A stretch of 64,000 bases of DNA from JBDRKE01 sp043814315 (GTDB taxonomy: Bacteria; Omnitrophota; Gorgyraeia; Gygaellales; Profunditerraquicolaceae), in NCBI GenBank assembly GCA_043814315.1, contig JBDRKE010000033.1:1-64000 (forward strand). Reading direction: 5' to 3'. A model generated the notes under the pieces. The model saw nothing but the letters and a program-made list of their open reading frames with translations. It was not told the origin of the DNA and made no database searches. This document shows positions 43,307 to 51,800 of the stretch, one piece after another (the first letter of the stretch is position 1; each line of letters opens with the position of its first letter). A program made the translations under genes and the position numbers.

Positions 43307-43360
43307 ATCCCGTTAGAAATTGGAATTTTAACGGGGACAAGAAGGGATTTCTAACGGGAT
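43307..43360 (+). promoter_or_regulatory. Perfect hairpin sequestering the porA start codon
   Basis: ATCCCGTTAGAAAT (43307-43320) pairs with ATTTCTAACGGGAT (43347-43360), 14 bp without mismatch, loop 26 nt. The last two bases of the right arm are the A and T of the porA ATG and the SD-like AGAAGGG lies in the loop. It could tune porA translation or be a palindromic insertion. Confidence 0.8.
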
Positions 43361-44546
43361 GAAAGATTTCTTAGAGGGTTCTCGGGCGGTTGCCGAGACC
43401 GTGAAACTTTGTAAGCCGGGGGTGATTTCCGCTTACCCCATTACGCCCCAGACGCACATCGTCGAAGAATTAGCCAAGATGGTGGCTAACGGCGAATTAG
43501 GCTCTTCGTTTGTCAATGTGGAGAGCGAGCATTCCGCTGCCTCCGTGGTCCTGGGAGGGGTAGCTGCAGGCGTGCGTTCTTACACGGCGACCAGCTCACA
43601 AGGCCTGCTTTATATGGGAGAGGTGATTTTTAATATCGCGGGGATGCGCCTGCCGCTCGTTCTGACTTGTGCCAACAGGGCTATCTCAGCCCCCATCAAT
43701 ATTTGGAACGACCAGCAGGATTCCGTATCGCTGCGGGATGCCGGATGGATACAGTTGTATGCGGAGAATATCCAGGAAACAGTTGACCTTCATCTTATGG
43801 CCTATCGCATCAGCGAAGACAAGTCTATGATGCTTCCGGTGATGGTGTGCATGGATGGTTTCATTTTAACGCATGGCATGGAGGCCGTGGATATTCCTGA
43901 ACAGGATAAGGCGGATAAGTTCCTGCCTGCTTACAAACCTCTCTATAAGCTTGATCCTGCCGCGCCTTTGACTATGGGGTTGCTGGCAGACCCTGATTAT
44001 TACATGGAAACACGTTTTGCCATTCAGGAGACCCTGAAGGCAGCCTTAAATTTTATCCCTAAGGTCAGCCAGGAATTTAAAAGCGTTTTCGGCCGGGATT
44101 ATAAAGATTGTTTAATAGAAGAGTATGGCACCAGGGATGCCCAGAAGGTGATTGTGGCCATGGGTTCTGTCTGCGGCACCATCAAGGAAGTGGTGGACCA
44201 GATGCGGCAGAAAGGTAAAAAGGTCGGTTTGTTAAAGATTGTCTCTTACCGGCCGTTTCCTTACGCGCAGGTTTATCAGGCACTCAAGAATGTGCCGCAG
44301 GTTGCGGTATTAGATAAAGCCGTTTCTTTGGGGGCATGGCCTCCTTTAGCCGTGGAGATCAAGGCCGCCTTCTGCGGAAAAAAGAAGGCGCCTAAGGCCG
44401 TTGGTTCTTTTGTCGCAGGTTTAGGCGGCAGGGATATAACGCTTGATTCGATAAGGGAGATATTCAGAAGGCTCACGCAAAAAGAAATCAACTGGGAGTT
44501 TATCGATTTAAAACCCGAGTTGCTCAGGGAGGAATATGGAGAATAG
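43359..44546 (+). CDS. porA: Pyruvate:ferredoxin oxidoreductase, alpha subunit
   Basis: 395 residues. MKDFLEGSRAVAETVKLCKP, SAYPITPQTHIVEELA (pyruvate/ThDP site), EHSAASVVLGGVAAGVRSYTATSSQGLLYM (shown in part), and the C-terminal domain with LLKIVSYRPFPY and LDKAVSLG. It overlaps porB by 11 bp, so the two chains are translated together. Confidence 0.94.
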   Translation: MKDFLEGSRAVAETVKLCKPGVISAYPITPQTHIVEELAKMVANGELGSSFVNVESEHSAASVVLGGVAAGVRSYTATSSQGLLYMGEVIFNIAGMRLPLVLTCANRAISAPINIWNDQQDSVSLRDAGWIQLYAENIQETVDLHLMAYRISEDKSMMLPVMVCMDGFILTHGMEAVDIPEQDKADKFLPAYKPLYKLDPAAPLTMGLLADPDYYMETRFAIQETLKAALNFIPKVSQEFKSVFGRDYKDCLIEEYGTRDAQKVIVAMGSVCGTIKEVVDQMRQKGKKVGLLKIVSYRPFPYAQVYQALKNVPQVAVLDKAVSLGAWPPLAVEIKAAFCGKKKAPKAVGSFVAGLGGRDITLDSIREIFRRLTQKEINWEFIDLKPELLREEYGE

Positions 44547-46032
44547 AGTTTTGTTTAAACCGGGCCATACCGCATGTGCGGGTTGCGGCCAGTCTTTGGC
44601 TGCCCGTTTAGTCTTAGAAGCAGCCGGCCCCAATACCATCGTGGTGAATAATACGGGCTGCCTGGAGGTGTTTTCCACAAAATATCCGGAATCCGCATGG
44701 GGCGTGCCCTGGATTCACTCTCTGTTCGAGAATGCCGCGGCTGTGGCTTCGGGAGTTGAATCCGCCTTGATTTATTTAGGTAAGAAAGAGGGGATTAATG
44801 TTATTGCCCAGGCAGGTGACGGTGGTACTGCGGACATAGGCCTGCAGGCTTTATCCGGCATGTTGGAGCGGGGGCATGATATTTTATACGTCTGTTACGA
44901 CAATGAGGCCTATATGAATTGTTTAAGCATATCCTCTTCAGTCATGACAAAAGAGGGTCTTAAAAGAATAACAGAAATAAAAATTGGTGACGAAATTTGT
45001 GCTTTTGACCAAAATAACCATCAGATGGTCATAAAGAAATGTAGTGGAGTATTTGATAATGGTAGAAAAGAAGTATTTGAGCTCAAGACCCTCTATTATT
45101 CTATAAAGGCAACAGCCAATCATCCCTTTTTGGTTTTACAGAGAAATGAAAAAGGAGGGCATAGCAGTTTAGTTTGGAAGATGCTTAAGGATGTGGATAT
45201 AGCGACTGGTGATAGAGTTGTAACATTAAAAAGCATGAATGACGATACTCCTTTTCGTTTCCTAGACTTGCATAAAAGAATGTCCGTCAGTAAAATATCC
45301 ACTTTTCTTCCACAGGAACAAAAAGAGAAATTTGTTGGAGGTTTGATGCTGGCTGAAGAAGAGTTCTTGCCAGATAATAAATTTTTCCAGACTGAAGAAG
45401 TATTAAGCATAAAGTCAAAAGGAGTGGAGCCAACTTTAGATTTAAGGATAGAAGAGGAGCATAATTTTATTGCCGATGGCATCGTCGTTCATAACACGGG
45501 CATTCAACGCAGCGGCCTCACCCCTTTTCATTCCGCGACAACGACAAGCCCCTTTGGCCGTCAATCCTTTGGAAACATCCGGCCTAAAAAACCTATGCCT
45601 GAAATTGCCCTGGCGCACGGCATCCCTTATGTGGCCACGACCTCTGCGGGCTTCATGCAGGATTTGCAGAGAAAAGTCAAAAAGGCCCTTTCTATCAAAG
45701 GCCCCAAATACCTGCAGATTCATGTCCCTTGTCCTTTGGGCTGGAGGCATGAGCCAAATCTAACGCTGGCCGTGGCAAAATGTGCGGTTGAGACGGGCCT
45801 TTATCCTTTAATTGAATATGAAGGAGGCGCCCTTGTGTCCCGTCGGCAGATAACACCGAAACCCGTTCAGGAGTATCTGAAAGTTCAGGGCAGATTCAAG
45901 CACCTCTTGAATGCGCCCGAGGAGATCAGGAAGATCCAGGAAATAGCGGATCATAATATCGAGAAGTACGGACTAAGTGAAAAATCACAAATTCCAAATT
46001 CCAAATCACAAACAAATCCTAATACCCAATGA
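44536..46032 (+). CDS. porB: Pyruvate:ferredoxin oxidoreductase, beta subunit, containing an intein
   Basis: 498 codons, of which residues 129-320 are an intein. The mature beta subunit (about 306 residues) has cluster Cys in ACAGCGQSLAAR, NTGCLEVFSTKYP, ThDP/Mg motif QAGDGGTADIGLQALSGMLERG (shown in part) and YDNEAYMN-TGIQRSG. The intein interrupts exactly between YMN and TGIQ, inside the most conserved ThDP/Mg segment. Splicing should restore the enzyme. A short Asn/Gln/Ser-rich tail ends in repeat-derived residues (KSQIPNSKSQTNPNTQ), showing that a word-repeat element has run into the 3' end. Confidence 0.93.
   Translation: MENRVLFKPGHTACAGCGQSLAARLVLEAAGPNTIVVNNTGCLEVFSTKYPESAWGVPWIHSLFENAAAVASGVESALIYLGKKEGINVIAQAGDGGTADIGLQALSGMLERGHDILYVCYDNEAYMNCLSISSSVMTKEGLKRITEIKIGDEICAFDQNNHQMVIKKCSGVFDNGRKEVFELKTLYYSIKATANHPFLVLQRNEKGGHSSLVWKMLKDVDIATGDRVVTLKSMNDDTPFRFLDLHKRMSVSKISTFLPQEQKEKFVGGLMLAEEEFLPDNKFFQTEEVLSIKSKGVEPTLDLRIEEEHNFIADGIVVHNTGIQRSGLTPFHSATTTSPFGRQSFGNIRPKKPMPEIALAHGIPYVATTSAGFMQDLQRKVKKALSIKGPKYLQIHVPCPLGWRHEPNLTLAVAKCAVETGLYPLIEYEGGALVSRRQITPKPVQEYLKVQGRFKHLLNAPEEIRKIQEIADHNIEKYGLSEKSQIPNSKSQTNPNTQ
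44920..45495 (+). mobile_element. Mini-intein in porB
   Basis: 192 residues. Block A: C1 in CLSISSSVMTKEGLKRITEIKIGDE (shown in part). Block B: KATANHPFLVL (Thr/His of the TxxH type). Blocks F/G: LDLRIEEEHNFIADGIVVHN, ending His-Asn with Thr as +1 residue. No LAGLIDADG endonuclease motif; the central 40-50 residues (EKFVGGLMLAEEEFL) may be a remnant. More AT-rich than the flanking extein, consistent with transfer. Confidence 0.93.
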
Positions 46033-46132
46033 CCAAAATTCCAAACTTAAAGTCAAAAACAAATAAATTTGGGCATTGTAATTTTGGTATTGTTTATTGT
46101 TTGTAATTTGTGTATTGTGATTTGTGGTTTGA
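46003..46132. repeat. AAATTCC/CAAATC word-repeat palindrome
   Basis: Left CAAATTCCAAATTCC-type words (starting inside porB's 3' end), right TTTGGGCATTGTAATTTTGG and TTTGTGATTTGTGGTTTG-type words. Same architecture as at 8091 and 63753. Confidence 0.75.
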
Positions 46133-46152
46133 CTTAAAGGAGGTGTTGAAAA

Positions 46153-46632
46153 ATGGGTAAACAAGCAAGAGCCATAGTGGACTTGAGCCTCAAAGACCTG
46201 GTCAAAGACCTGAATAAGGCCTATTGCGATGAATGGTTGGCGTTTTACCTCTATTGGCATATGGCCCAAACCGTTTCCGGGCGCGCCTATGAGGATATAT
46301 CAGAGATGCTGAACAAAATCGCCAAGGACGAATTAGAGCATGCCGGGGAACTGGCGGATTTAATCACTAAGCTGGGGGATGTGCCTATCGCTAACCCCAT
46401 GGATTTAGAGAAAGGCGCTAACTCTCCTTATCTTATGCCGCCCAAGAATACCGCAGATATCAACAGGATTATCCGCATCGTGACCGAAGCCGAAGCCGGG
46501 GCCATCGAAGTCTACAATAAGATCGCTAAAAAAACGTTAGGCAAGGACAATGTTACGTATCAGCTCGTCACGCATATACTCTCCGAGGAAGTCAGCCACG
46601 AAGAGATGTTTGAGAATTTGATGGAAAGATAA
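46153..46632 (+). CDS. Ferritin-like (Dps/bacterioferritin-type) protein
   Basis: 159 residues, four-helix bundle. Diiron ligands: Glu in YCDEWLAFYLYWHM, ELEHAGELAD (ExxH), EAEAGAIEVYN and EEVSHEEMFENL (ExxH). Closest to the DpsL/ferritin-like proteins of anaerobes. Likely iron storage or oxidative protection of the Fe-S rich PFOR system around it. Strong SD AAAGGAGGTG. Confidence 0.88.
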   Translation: MGKQARAIVDLSLKDLVKDLNKAYCDEWLAFYLYWHMAQTVSGRAYEDISEMLNKIAKDELEHAGELADLITKLGDVPIANPMDLEKGANSPYLMPPKNTADINRIIRIVTEAEAGAIEVYNKIAKKTLGKDNVTYQLVTHILSEEVSHEEMFENLMER

Positions 46633-46639
46633 TACGGAA

Positions 46640-46722
46640 AAATCCAAAATCCAAAACTATTTGAGATTTTGAAATTAGGATTTGTTTGGTAGTATTGGTA
46701 TTATTTGAAATTGGGATTTCTC
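46640..46722. repeat. AAATCC word-repeat palindrome
   Basis: AAATCCAAAATCCAAAAC on the left, GAGATTTTGAAATTAGGATTT and TTGAAATTGGGATTT (shown in part) on the right, ending before the ferredoxin SD. Confidence 0.7.
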
Positions 46723-46747
46723 AGTTGAAAAAGGAGGTTTAACAGAG

Positions 46748-46930
46748 ATGTCTAAGGTAACAGTGGATGCTTCTGCCTGTGTGGGTTGCGGCCTGTGCGA
46801 GCAATCATGCCCTGAGGTCTTTGAGGTTCAGGGGGATGGTATCGCCCATGTGAAATCGCAAACCTGTGCCACCTGTAATCTGAAGGAAATAGCCGAGCAA
46901 TGCCCGGTGAATTGCATAAAGGTAAGTTGA
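46748..46930 (+). CDS. Small [4Fe-4S] ferredoxin
   Basis: 60 residues. CVGCGLCEQSCPEVF and CPVNCIKV bind one [4Fe-4S] cluster; the extra pair TCATC may form a disulfide or second site. Similar in length and pattern to the Thermotoga single-cluster ferredoxin. Natural electron acceptor of the PFOR encoded just upstream. SD AAAGGAGG. Confidence 0.94.
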   Translation: MSKVTVDASACVGCGLCEQSCPEVFEVQGDGIAHVKSQTCATCNLKEIAEQCPVNCIKVS

Positions 46931-46936
46931 GCTTTA

Positions 46937-48322
46937 TCAGAAGGCTTTTCTTTTTAATTCAGCTACGAATTGAGCAAAGAATATCTGCTTCTTCTGCAAG
47001 AGTAATGTCTGGCTGAATTCTTCCTTTTCGCTCTCAAATTTTTTCTCGTCAATCGGGGTCCTGCTTTTAGTCTTAATGATAAAAAAGCCCATGGGCAAGC
47101 TCAGAATCTCACTGAATTCTTCCTCTTTCAAGGGTTTTGCCGCCATCCAGAGTTGATCCGAAGCCCCTATCCCTTCGATGTAGCTTCCGTATTTGAAGTT
47201 ATCGGTAGAGCCGCTTTTGAGCCCGCATTCCTTAGCGGTTTCTTCAAAATTGGCCTGATTTTTTAACTTCTCCAGGCACTCTTGCGCCTTGTTTCTGGCT
47301 ATTTTTGTGGATTCATCTTTAATGTATAATTCTTTGGCTTTTTCCTTGGCCTCCCTAAAATCAGGAATAAAGGTTTCCTTTCTCTCCTTGAGTTCTAATA
47401 TATAATAGTTTTTGTCCATGCGAATGGGAGGCGAGAACTGCCCTACTTTTAACTTTGAAATAAGGGAGAGGATCTCGGTTGACCAGCCGATGCCGGGGAT
47501 AGGGTCGGTTTGAGCGAACATCCCCGTTTCTTTTACGGAAGTTCCTAAATCCTGCGCTATTTTTTGCAGGCCCTCTTTCTTCTGAAGGCGCTTTGCGGCC
47601 TGGTTTATTTTTTCTTCCGTTTCAACCTCTATATAGTCCATGTTAAAGGAAACCGGCTGTTTGAAGCGCAAGGGGTTTTTCGTAAAATAATCTTTACTAT
47701 TATCTTCTGTGGCGGATACGTCTTGGGCGAAATCTTCCGGCTTTGCGGCTATATAAGAAATACTGACTTCTTCATTGCTTCTTTCGTACTCTTTTTTTAC
47801 CTCTTCGTCGGTAACGCTGATTTTATCCGTCACTTGTTTATAGAGTTTAGAGAGGATGATATTCTGGCGGGCCTGTTCTTCAAAAACACGGGGTTGCGTG
47901 CGAAAGACATACTGGAGGATTTCCTCATAGGTTTTTTTATCGAATTTCCCGTTGTGCTGAAAAAAAGGCAAGTTTTGTAAGAATTTCACGACCTCTTTGT
48001 CACCGGCGGTGATTTTACGCCTTTTGGCCTCGTAGAGCAGAAGAAGCCTTTCCCAGGCCGAAGCCTCGAGATTAAGCTGTTGCTCTACCTCGGGAAACTT
48101 ATCTCCTAATTGCATGATGACCGAGGCCTTTTCCGCTTGATAGGCATCCCGGAATTCTGAAAAAGAAACCTTTTTGCCGAACATCCTGCCTGCGAACGCT
48201 TCTTCTTCTTTGTTGCGTATGAGGCTGCCTGAGCCCCAGAGCACAAACGCGGGCACGATGATGGCGGCGAGGCCAATCCATATTTTCTTCGCGGTTTTCC
48301 TGTTTCGCAATACTTTAAGCAT
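46937..48322 (-). CDS. PpiD/SurA-like periplasmic chaperone
   Basis: 461 residues. One N-terminal membrane anchor (about 13-33, KKIWIGLAAIIVPAFVLWG), SurA_N-like chaperone helices (about 60-200), then a degenerate parvulin-like PPIase domain (about 215-330, FSPPIRMDKNYYILELKERKE region) and a second helical part. Assists folding of exported or outer-membrane proteins, such as the giant exported proteins here. Convergent with the ferredoxin gene; stops are 6 bp apart. Confidence 0.87.
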   Translation of the reverse strand: MLKVLRNRKTAKKIWIGLAAIIVPAFVLWGSGSLIRNKEEEAFAGRMFGKKVSFSEFRDAYQAEKASVIMQLGDKFPEVEQQLNLEASAWERLLLLYEAKRRKITAGDKEVVKFLQNLPFFQHNGKFDKKTYEEILQYVFRTQPRVFEEQARQNIILSKLYKQVTDKISVTDEEVKKEYERSNEEVSISYIAAKPEDFAQDVSATEDNSKDYFTKNPLRFKQPVSFNMDYIEVETEEKINQAAKRLQKKEGLQKIAQDLGTSVKETGMFAQTDPIPGIGWSTEILSLISKLKVGQFSPPIRMDKNYYILELKERKETFIPDFREAKEKAKELYIKDESTKIARNKAQECLEKLKNQANFEETAKECGLKSGSTDNFKYGSYIEGIGASDQLWMAAKPLKEEEFSEILSLPMGFFIIKTKSRTPIDEKKFESEKEEFSQTLLLQKKQIFFAQFVAELKRKAF

Positions 48323-48379
48323 ATACCCACTCCTTTTTAAGCCATTATAGTTTAAAATTTGAATAATGCAATTATTTTC

Positions 48380-48545
48380 ATAGCCACGTTACGCTATATG
48401 CACAGATGATCACTGATGAAGAGATACAGATGATCGCAGATATCCCTCTAAAGCGGATTTTATCTGAGATCATCTGCCGGTTTTAAAGGAAGGTTGTACG
48501 CGGATCTTTATCTGTGGCCATCTGTGTTTATTGTATATTCTAGTA
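48380..48545. repeat. ACAGAT/ATCTGT word-repeat palindrome
   Basis: CACAGATGATCACTGATGAAG and ACAGATGATCGCAGAT words on the left, GATCATCTGCC and CTGTGGCCATCTGTG on the right. The same word family lies at 42980-43020 and 61943-62040. Confidence 0.7.
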
Positions 48546-48562
48546 GTTAATGCAAATTTTCC

Positions 48563-48591
48563 TTGCAAATTGCTTAATTATATGTTATATT
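48563..48591 (+). promoter_or_regulatory. Promoter of the leader RNA and giant gene B
   Basis: TTGCAA (48563-48568), 17-bp spacer, TATATT (48586-48591); predicted start about 48598. Confidence 0.7.
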
Positions 48592-48597
48592 TACTTA

Positions 48598-48711
48598 AAT
48601 TGCACATTGTAGACAATTAGGAATCCGGTGGTCCTGAGGTAAGTGGAGGAACTCAGGCTTGCCACGAAAGTTAGTCCGGATTGACTTTGGGTCAGTCCGG
48701 ATTTTTTTATT
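48598..48711 (+). ncRNA. Attenuator-like structured leader RNA (orphan riboswitch candidate)
   Basis: P1: AATCCGG (48622-48628) with CCGGATT (48676-48682). Inside: GTGG/CCAC (48628-48631 / 48662-48665) and CCTGAG/CTCAGG (48633-48638 / 48652-48657) with loop GTAAGTGGAGGAA. Terminator: AGTCCGGATTGAC (48673-48685) with GTCAGTCCGGATT (48691-48703), loop TTTGG, then seven T. The 3' strand of P1 is part of the 5' strand of the terminator, so the two are mutually exclusive: a formed P1 would prevent termination. It matches no riboswitch class I know. It could also be a small stand-alone RNA. Confidence 0.65.
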
Positions 48712-48818
48712 TGCCCTCGCCCAACGTAGTTGGTTTTGGCAAATAACCCTACGAAGCCACACTATTTATTACTGATTGAATGGCGAAGTAGGGTAAAAGG
48801 TATAGGGAGGACAGAAAA
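48712..48818. other. Leader between the terminator and giant gene B
   Basis: Contains TTTGCCCTCGCCCAACGTAG and GGTTTTGGCAAATAACC, which can pair (TTTGCC../GGCAAA), then CTACGAAGCC..GGCGAAGTAGGG and the SD AGGGAGGACAG. No gene. Confidence 0.5.
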
Positions 48819-51800
48819 ATGTTACGCAAAACAACCTCATTAGTTTTAACTCTTGGTTTATTCTTCCAACAATTAAGCTTTGCGCAGGTAGCTGTGGACC
48901 TTAATATCGCCGGGCACCTTTCCAGGATGGCTTCTGGGATGGCCGTAGAAAAATTCAGGCCTGTGCACCTGCGCTATTTTTCCTACGACAGCCTAAGTGA
49001 TAATTTCAAGGTGCTCCTGGATAAAGGAGACCTCAAGCAGTTGGATCCTCTTAAGGCCGAAGAATCAGCCAGGCAGCTTTTGAGTTACTTTTTGATAGGG
49101 GTCACTATGCCGGATGAGGCGTTTTGGGTGAACCTTAGGCCTGATTCAGAGAACCAGATTATAGACCCTTACCTGGAAAAGACAGATGTAGGTAAGATTA
49201 TGCTTAAGGCGGACCTTCAGCTTAAGAAGGATACCGCAGCCCTCACTTCTCCCAAGACTCCCGAAGGCAGGGAATATTGGAACCGGCTCTATAAAAAAGC
49301 AGAGGAGCTCTATGGTTATGAGGCGGTTAATATACCTGCCTTAACCAGGCCCTGGATAGTCCCCGGTGAAATCATCATCAGGGAATCCCAGGAGAGCGCC
49401 TATATCTATAAGGCGACTCTTAAGGTGATGCTGGAGCAGGATTATTTAAAGGGGCAGGGGAGTGGCCAGGGTGCAGGGTGGATGGTACAGGGTGCAGGGA
49501 ATTATGAGTTTAAGGATGAGCGCTCCAGGATTCTGAATGAATACTCAACCCAGCTTGTACGCGAACTCATCGTTCCGAAACTCACCAAAGAGGTCAATAG
49601 CGCCAAGCGCTATGCCGCAGTCAGGCAGGTGTATTATTCACTCATCCTTTCCCGCTGGTTCAAGCAGCGTTTTTCCGGAAAAAGCGGCACCTATGCTTCT
49701 CTCATCAATACCGAAGACCTCACGAACCTGCTTTCCAGGGAACCCTGGTCAAAGACCGATTATTTCAAGCAATACCAGAAGTCATTCGCAGAAGGGGAAT
49801 ATAACATCCAAGAGCCGGTTTACACTCCCACAGGCCAAACGATACGGAGTTATTTCAGCGGAGGGATGGCACTGCAAGCTATCAATACAGGTAATCGTTT
49901 TACAGTTGAACCTAACCTGGCCTTGTTTAAAACAGGGTTTCCTTTGCAAGGTGATGCTAAAGGAATTATTAGCGCCGGCTCGCCGGTGACGGAAGCGCAG
50001 GCATTAGCGAAAGAGTTTGCTGAATCAATGGCAGCTAATGACATTATTAATTCTGACCTTAAGGCGCAGGAGGAGGTAATCTCTATCTTGCTGCCCCTCA
50101 TAGAAGAGTTCTCCCTTCAGTTCGGGCGCGTTTCTGTTACAGAGGAAGCATTTGATTATTATAGATGGATTCAAGGTCTTCAGGCTGACCCTAAATATGT
50201 GATGGAATTACAAAATCCGGCATTTTATTCAAAGAAAGCCAGGGAGTTTGTCAATGAAAGGTTTGATAATATCCCCACTGTTGTTGAGAATAAATTATCA
50301 AGGTTGGCCCTTGAGGAACCGGAGCTGGTCCAATTCAAAGATGAGTTAATATTTTGGCTGCAGCAGGTTATAAGTGACGGCGTGCGCAGCGACCTTCCTG
50401 ATGATTCCAAAAAAGTGAGGATATCGGCAATATTGAGCCTACCTAACTATATCGAAGCTTCCCCCCAGAAATACCCTCCTGAGATGAATTCCCTAATAAA
50501 TTCTTTTCTGGATACGCATAGTGTGGAGAAGATAAGGGCAATTGAGTCAACAAACAATAAGGAATTGGGCGAGATACTAAACATACTTACATCCAGCGTG
50601 CTTGATACCAGCCTCGTAGCTTCCGCCGGATCGCCGGTGGAATCGGAAGCTGCTTTAGTGCAACAGATAAAGGACCGGTTGTGGCGTGTAATTAAGGAAA
50701 CCGAGGATTCGCTACTGTTTAATGGTACAAAATATTTGCCTAAAAAATTAAATCAAGCTGCAAGTTTGAAAGAATTAGGCAATTTTCGTGGTGAGTTTTT
50801 TGGAGCAATCGATGAACTAATAGCATGGAATAAAGAGAATTCCACGGTATTAAAATCTTCTGAATACAACATTGGCAGGTTGAATCAGCTAAAGAACTCT
50901 ATAGTTGATATCTTACCCCAACTCTTTGCGCAGGAAATAAATAATCTATTTAACGAAAATGTGAAATTTGAGATCTATAAAGGCGAAAGTGACGGCAATT
51001 ATTATTTTAAAATGTGGGACAGAATAATAAATCAGCCCAATGTTTCCAGCGCCACAGACGGAGGTTTTTATTCCGGTAAACCCAACCTGCATAGATTGTT
51101 TATAGCCCTACTAGAATCCGGCTTTGCCCTAGATCCTAAAACCAATACGATTACCTTTAGTAACAGCCAGGCAGTCGATGAGATTAAAACCCAGATTAAA
51201 GCTCATATGCCTGAATCCGCCGCCGGCCCTTCGACTCGCTCCGCTCGCTCAGGGTCAGCGCAGCCCGATGAAGACAAAGCCGCCGGCTCGCCGGTTCAAA
51301 CGGAAACTGAAGATCTGAGAAAGCTTAAGAACCTTCTTCTTTTGAAGATGGAAGACCTGACGCCTGAACATCGAAAAATCATAGGAGACTCATCTCTTGA
51401 ATTGCCTTTAGGCGGAACGACTTCATTAAAAGAATTTAATGAATCCCTTATTAAGTCTATTAAAGAAGTCGACGGCTTGATAACACGAAGCGAAGAGATT
51501 ATCAAACATTATAAAGATATCCTCTCCTACAGGTGGTTAGAAAACTCAGCGAAAGATAATTTAGAGGCGTGGGGTTCATTAAAAAATATCTTAGAAGAGA
51601 TATCAAAAGAATTATCAAAATACGCATCAATCTATCCGGCCATATTCGTGAAGGGCTTTTTAACAACTGGCTTAATGGATCAGGCCCAGGCGCCGGACGA
51701 AGGTGCCGCCGGCTCGCCGGTGGTTTACCCCTGGGGCAGGCAATTGTCGCCTTTGCCCAGATCTGGTGAAAACATCGTGAGCGCATTAAAAAGGTTGATG

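Noticed and set aside
44920..45495. Homing endonuclease in the porB intein
   Set aside because: No LAGLIDADG or HNH motif is visible and the total length is only 192 residues.
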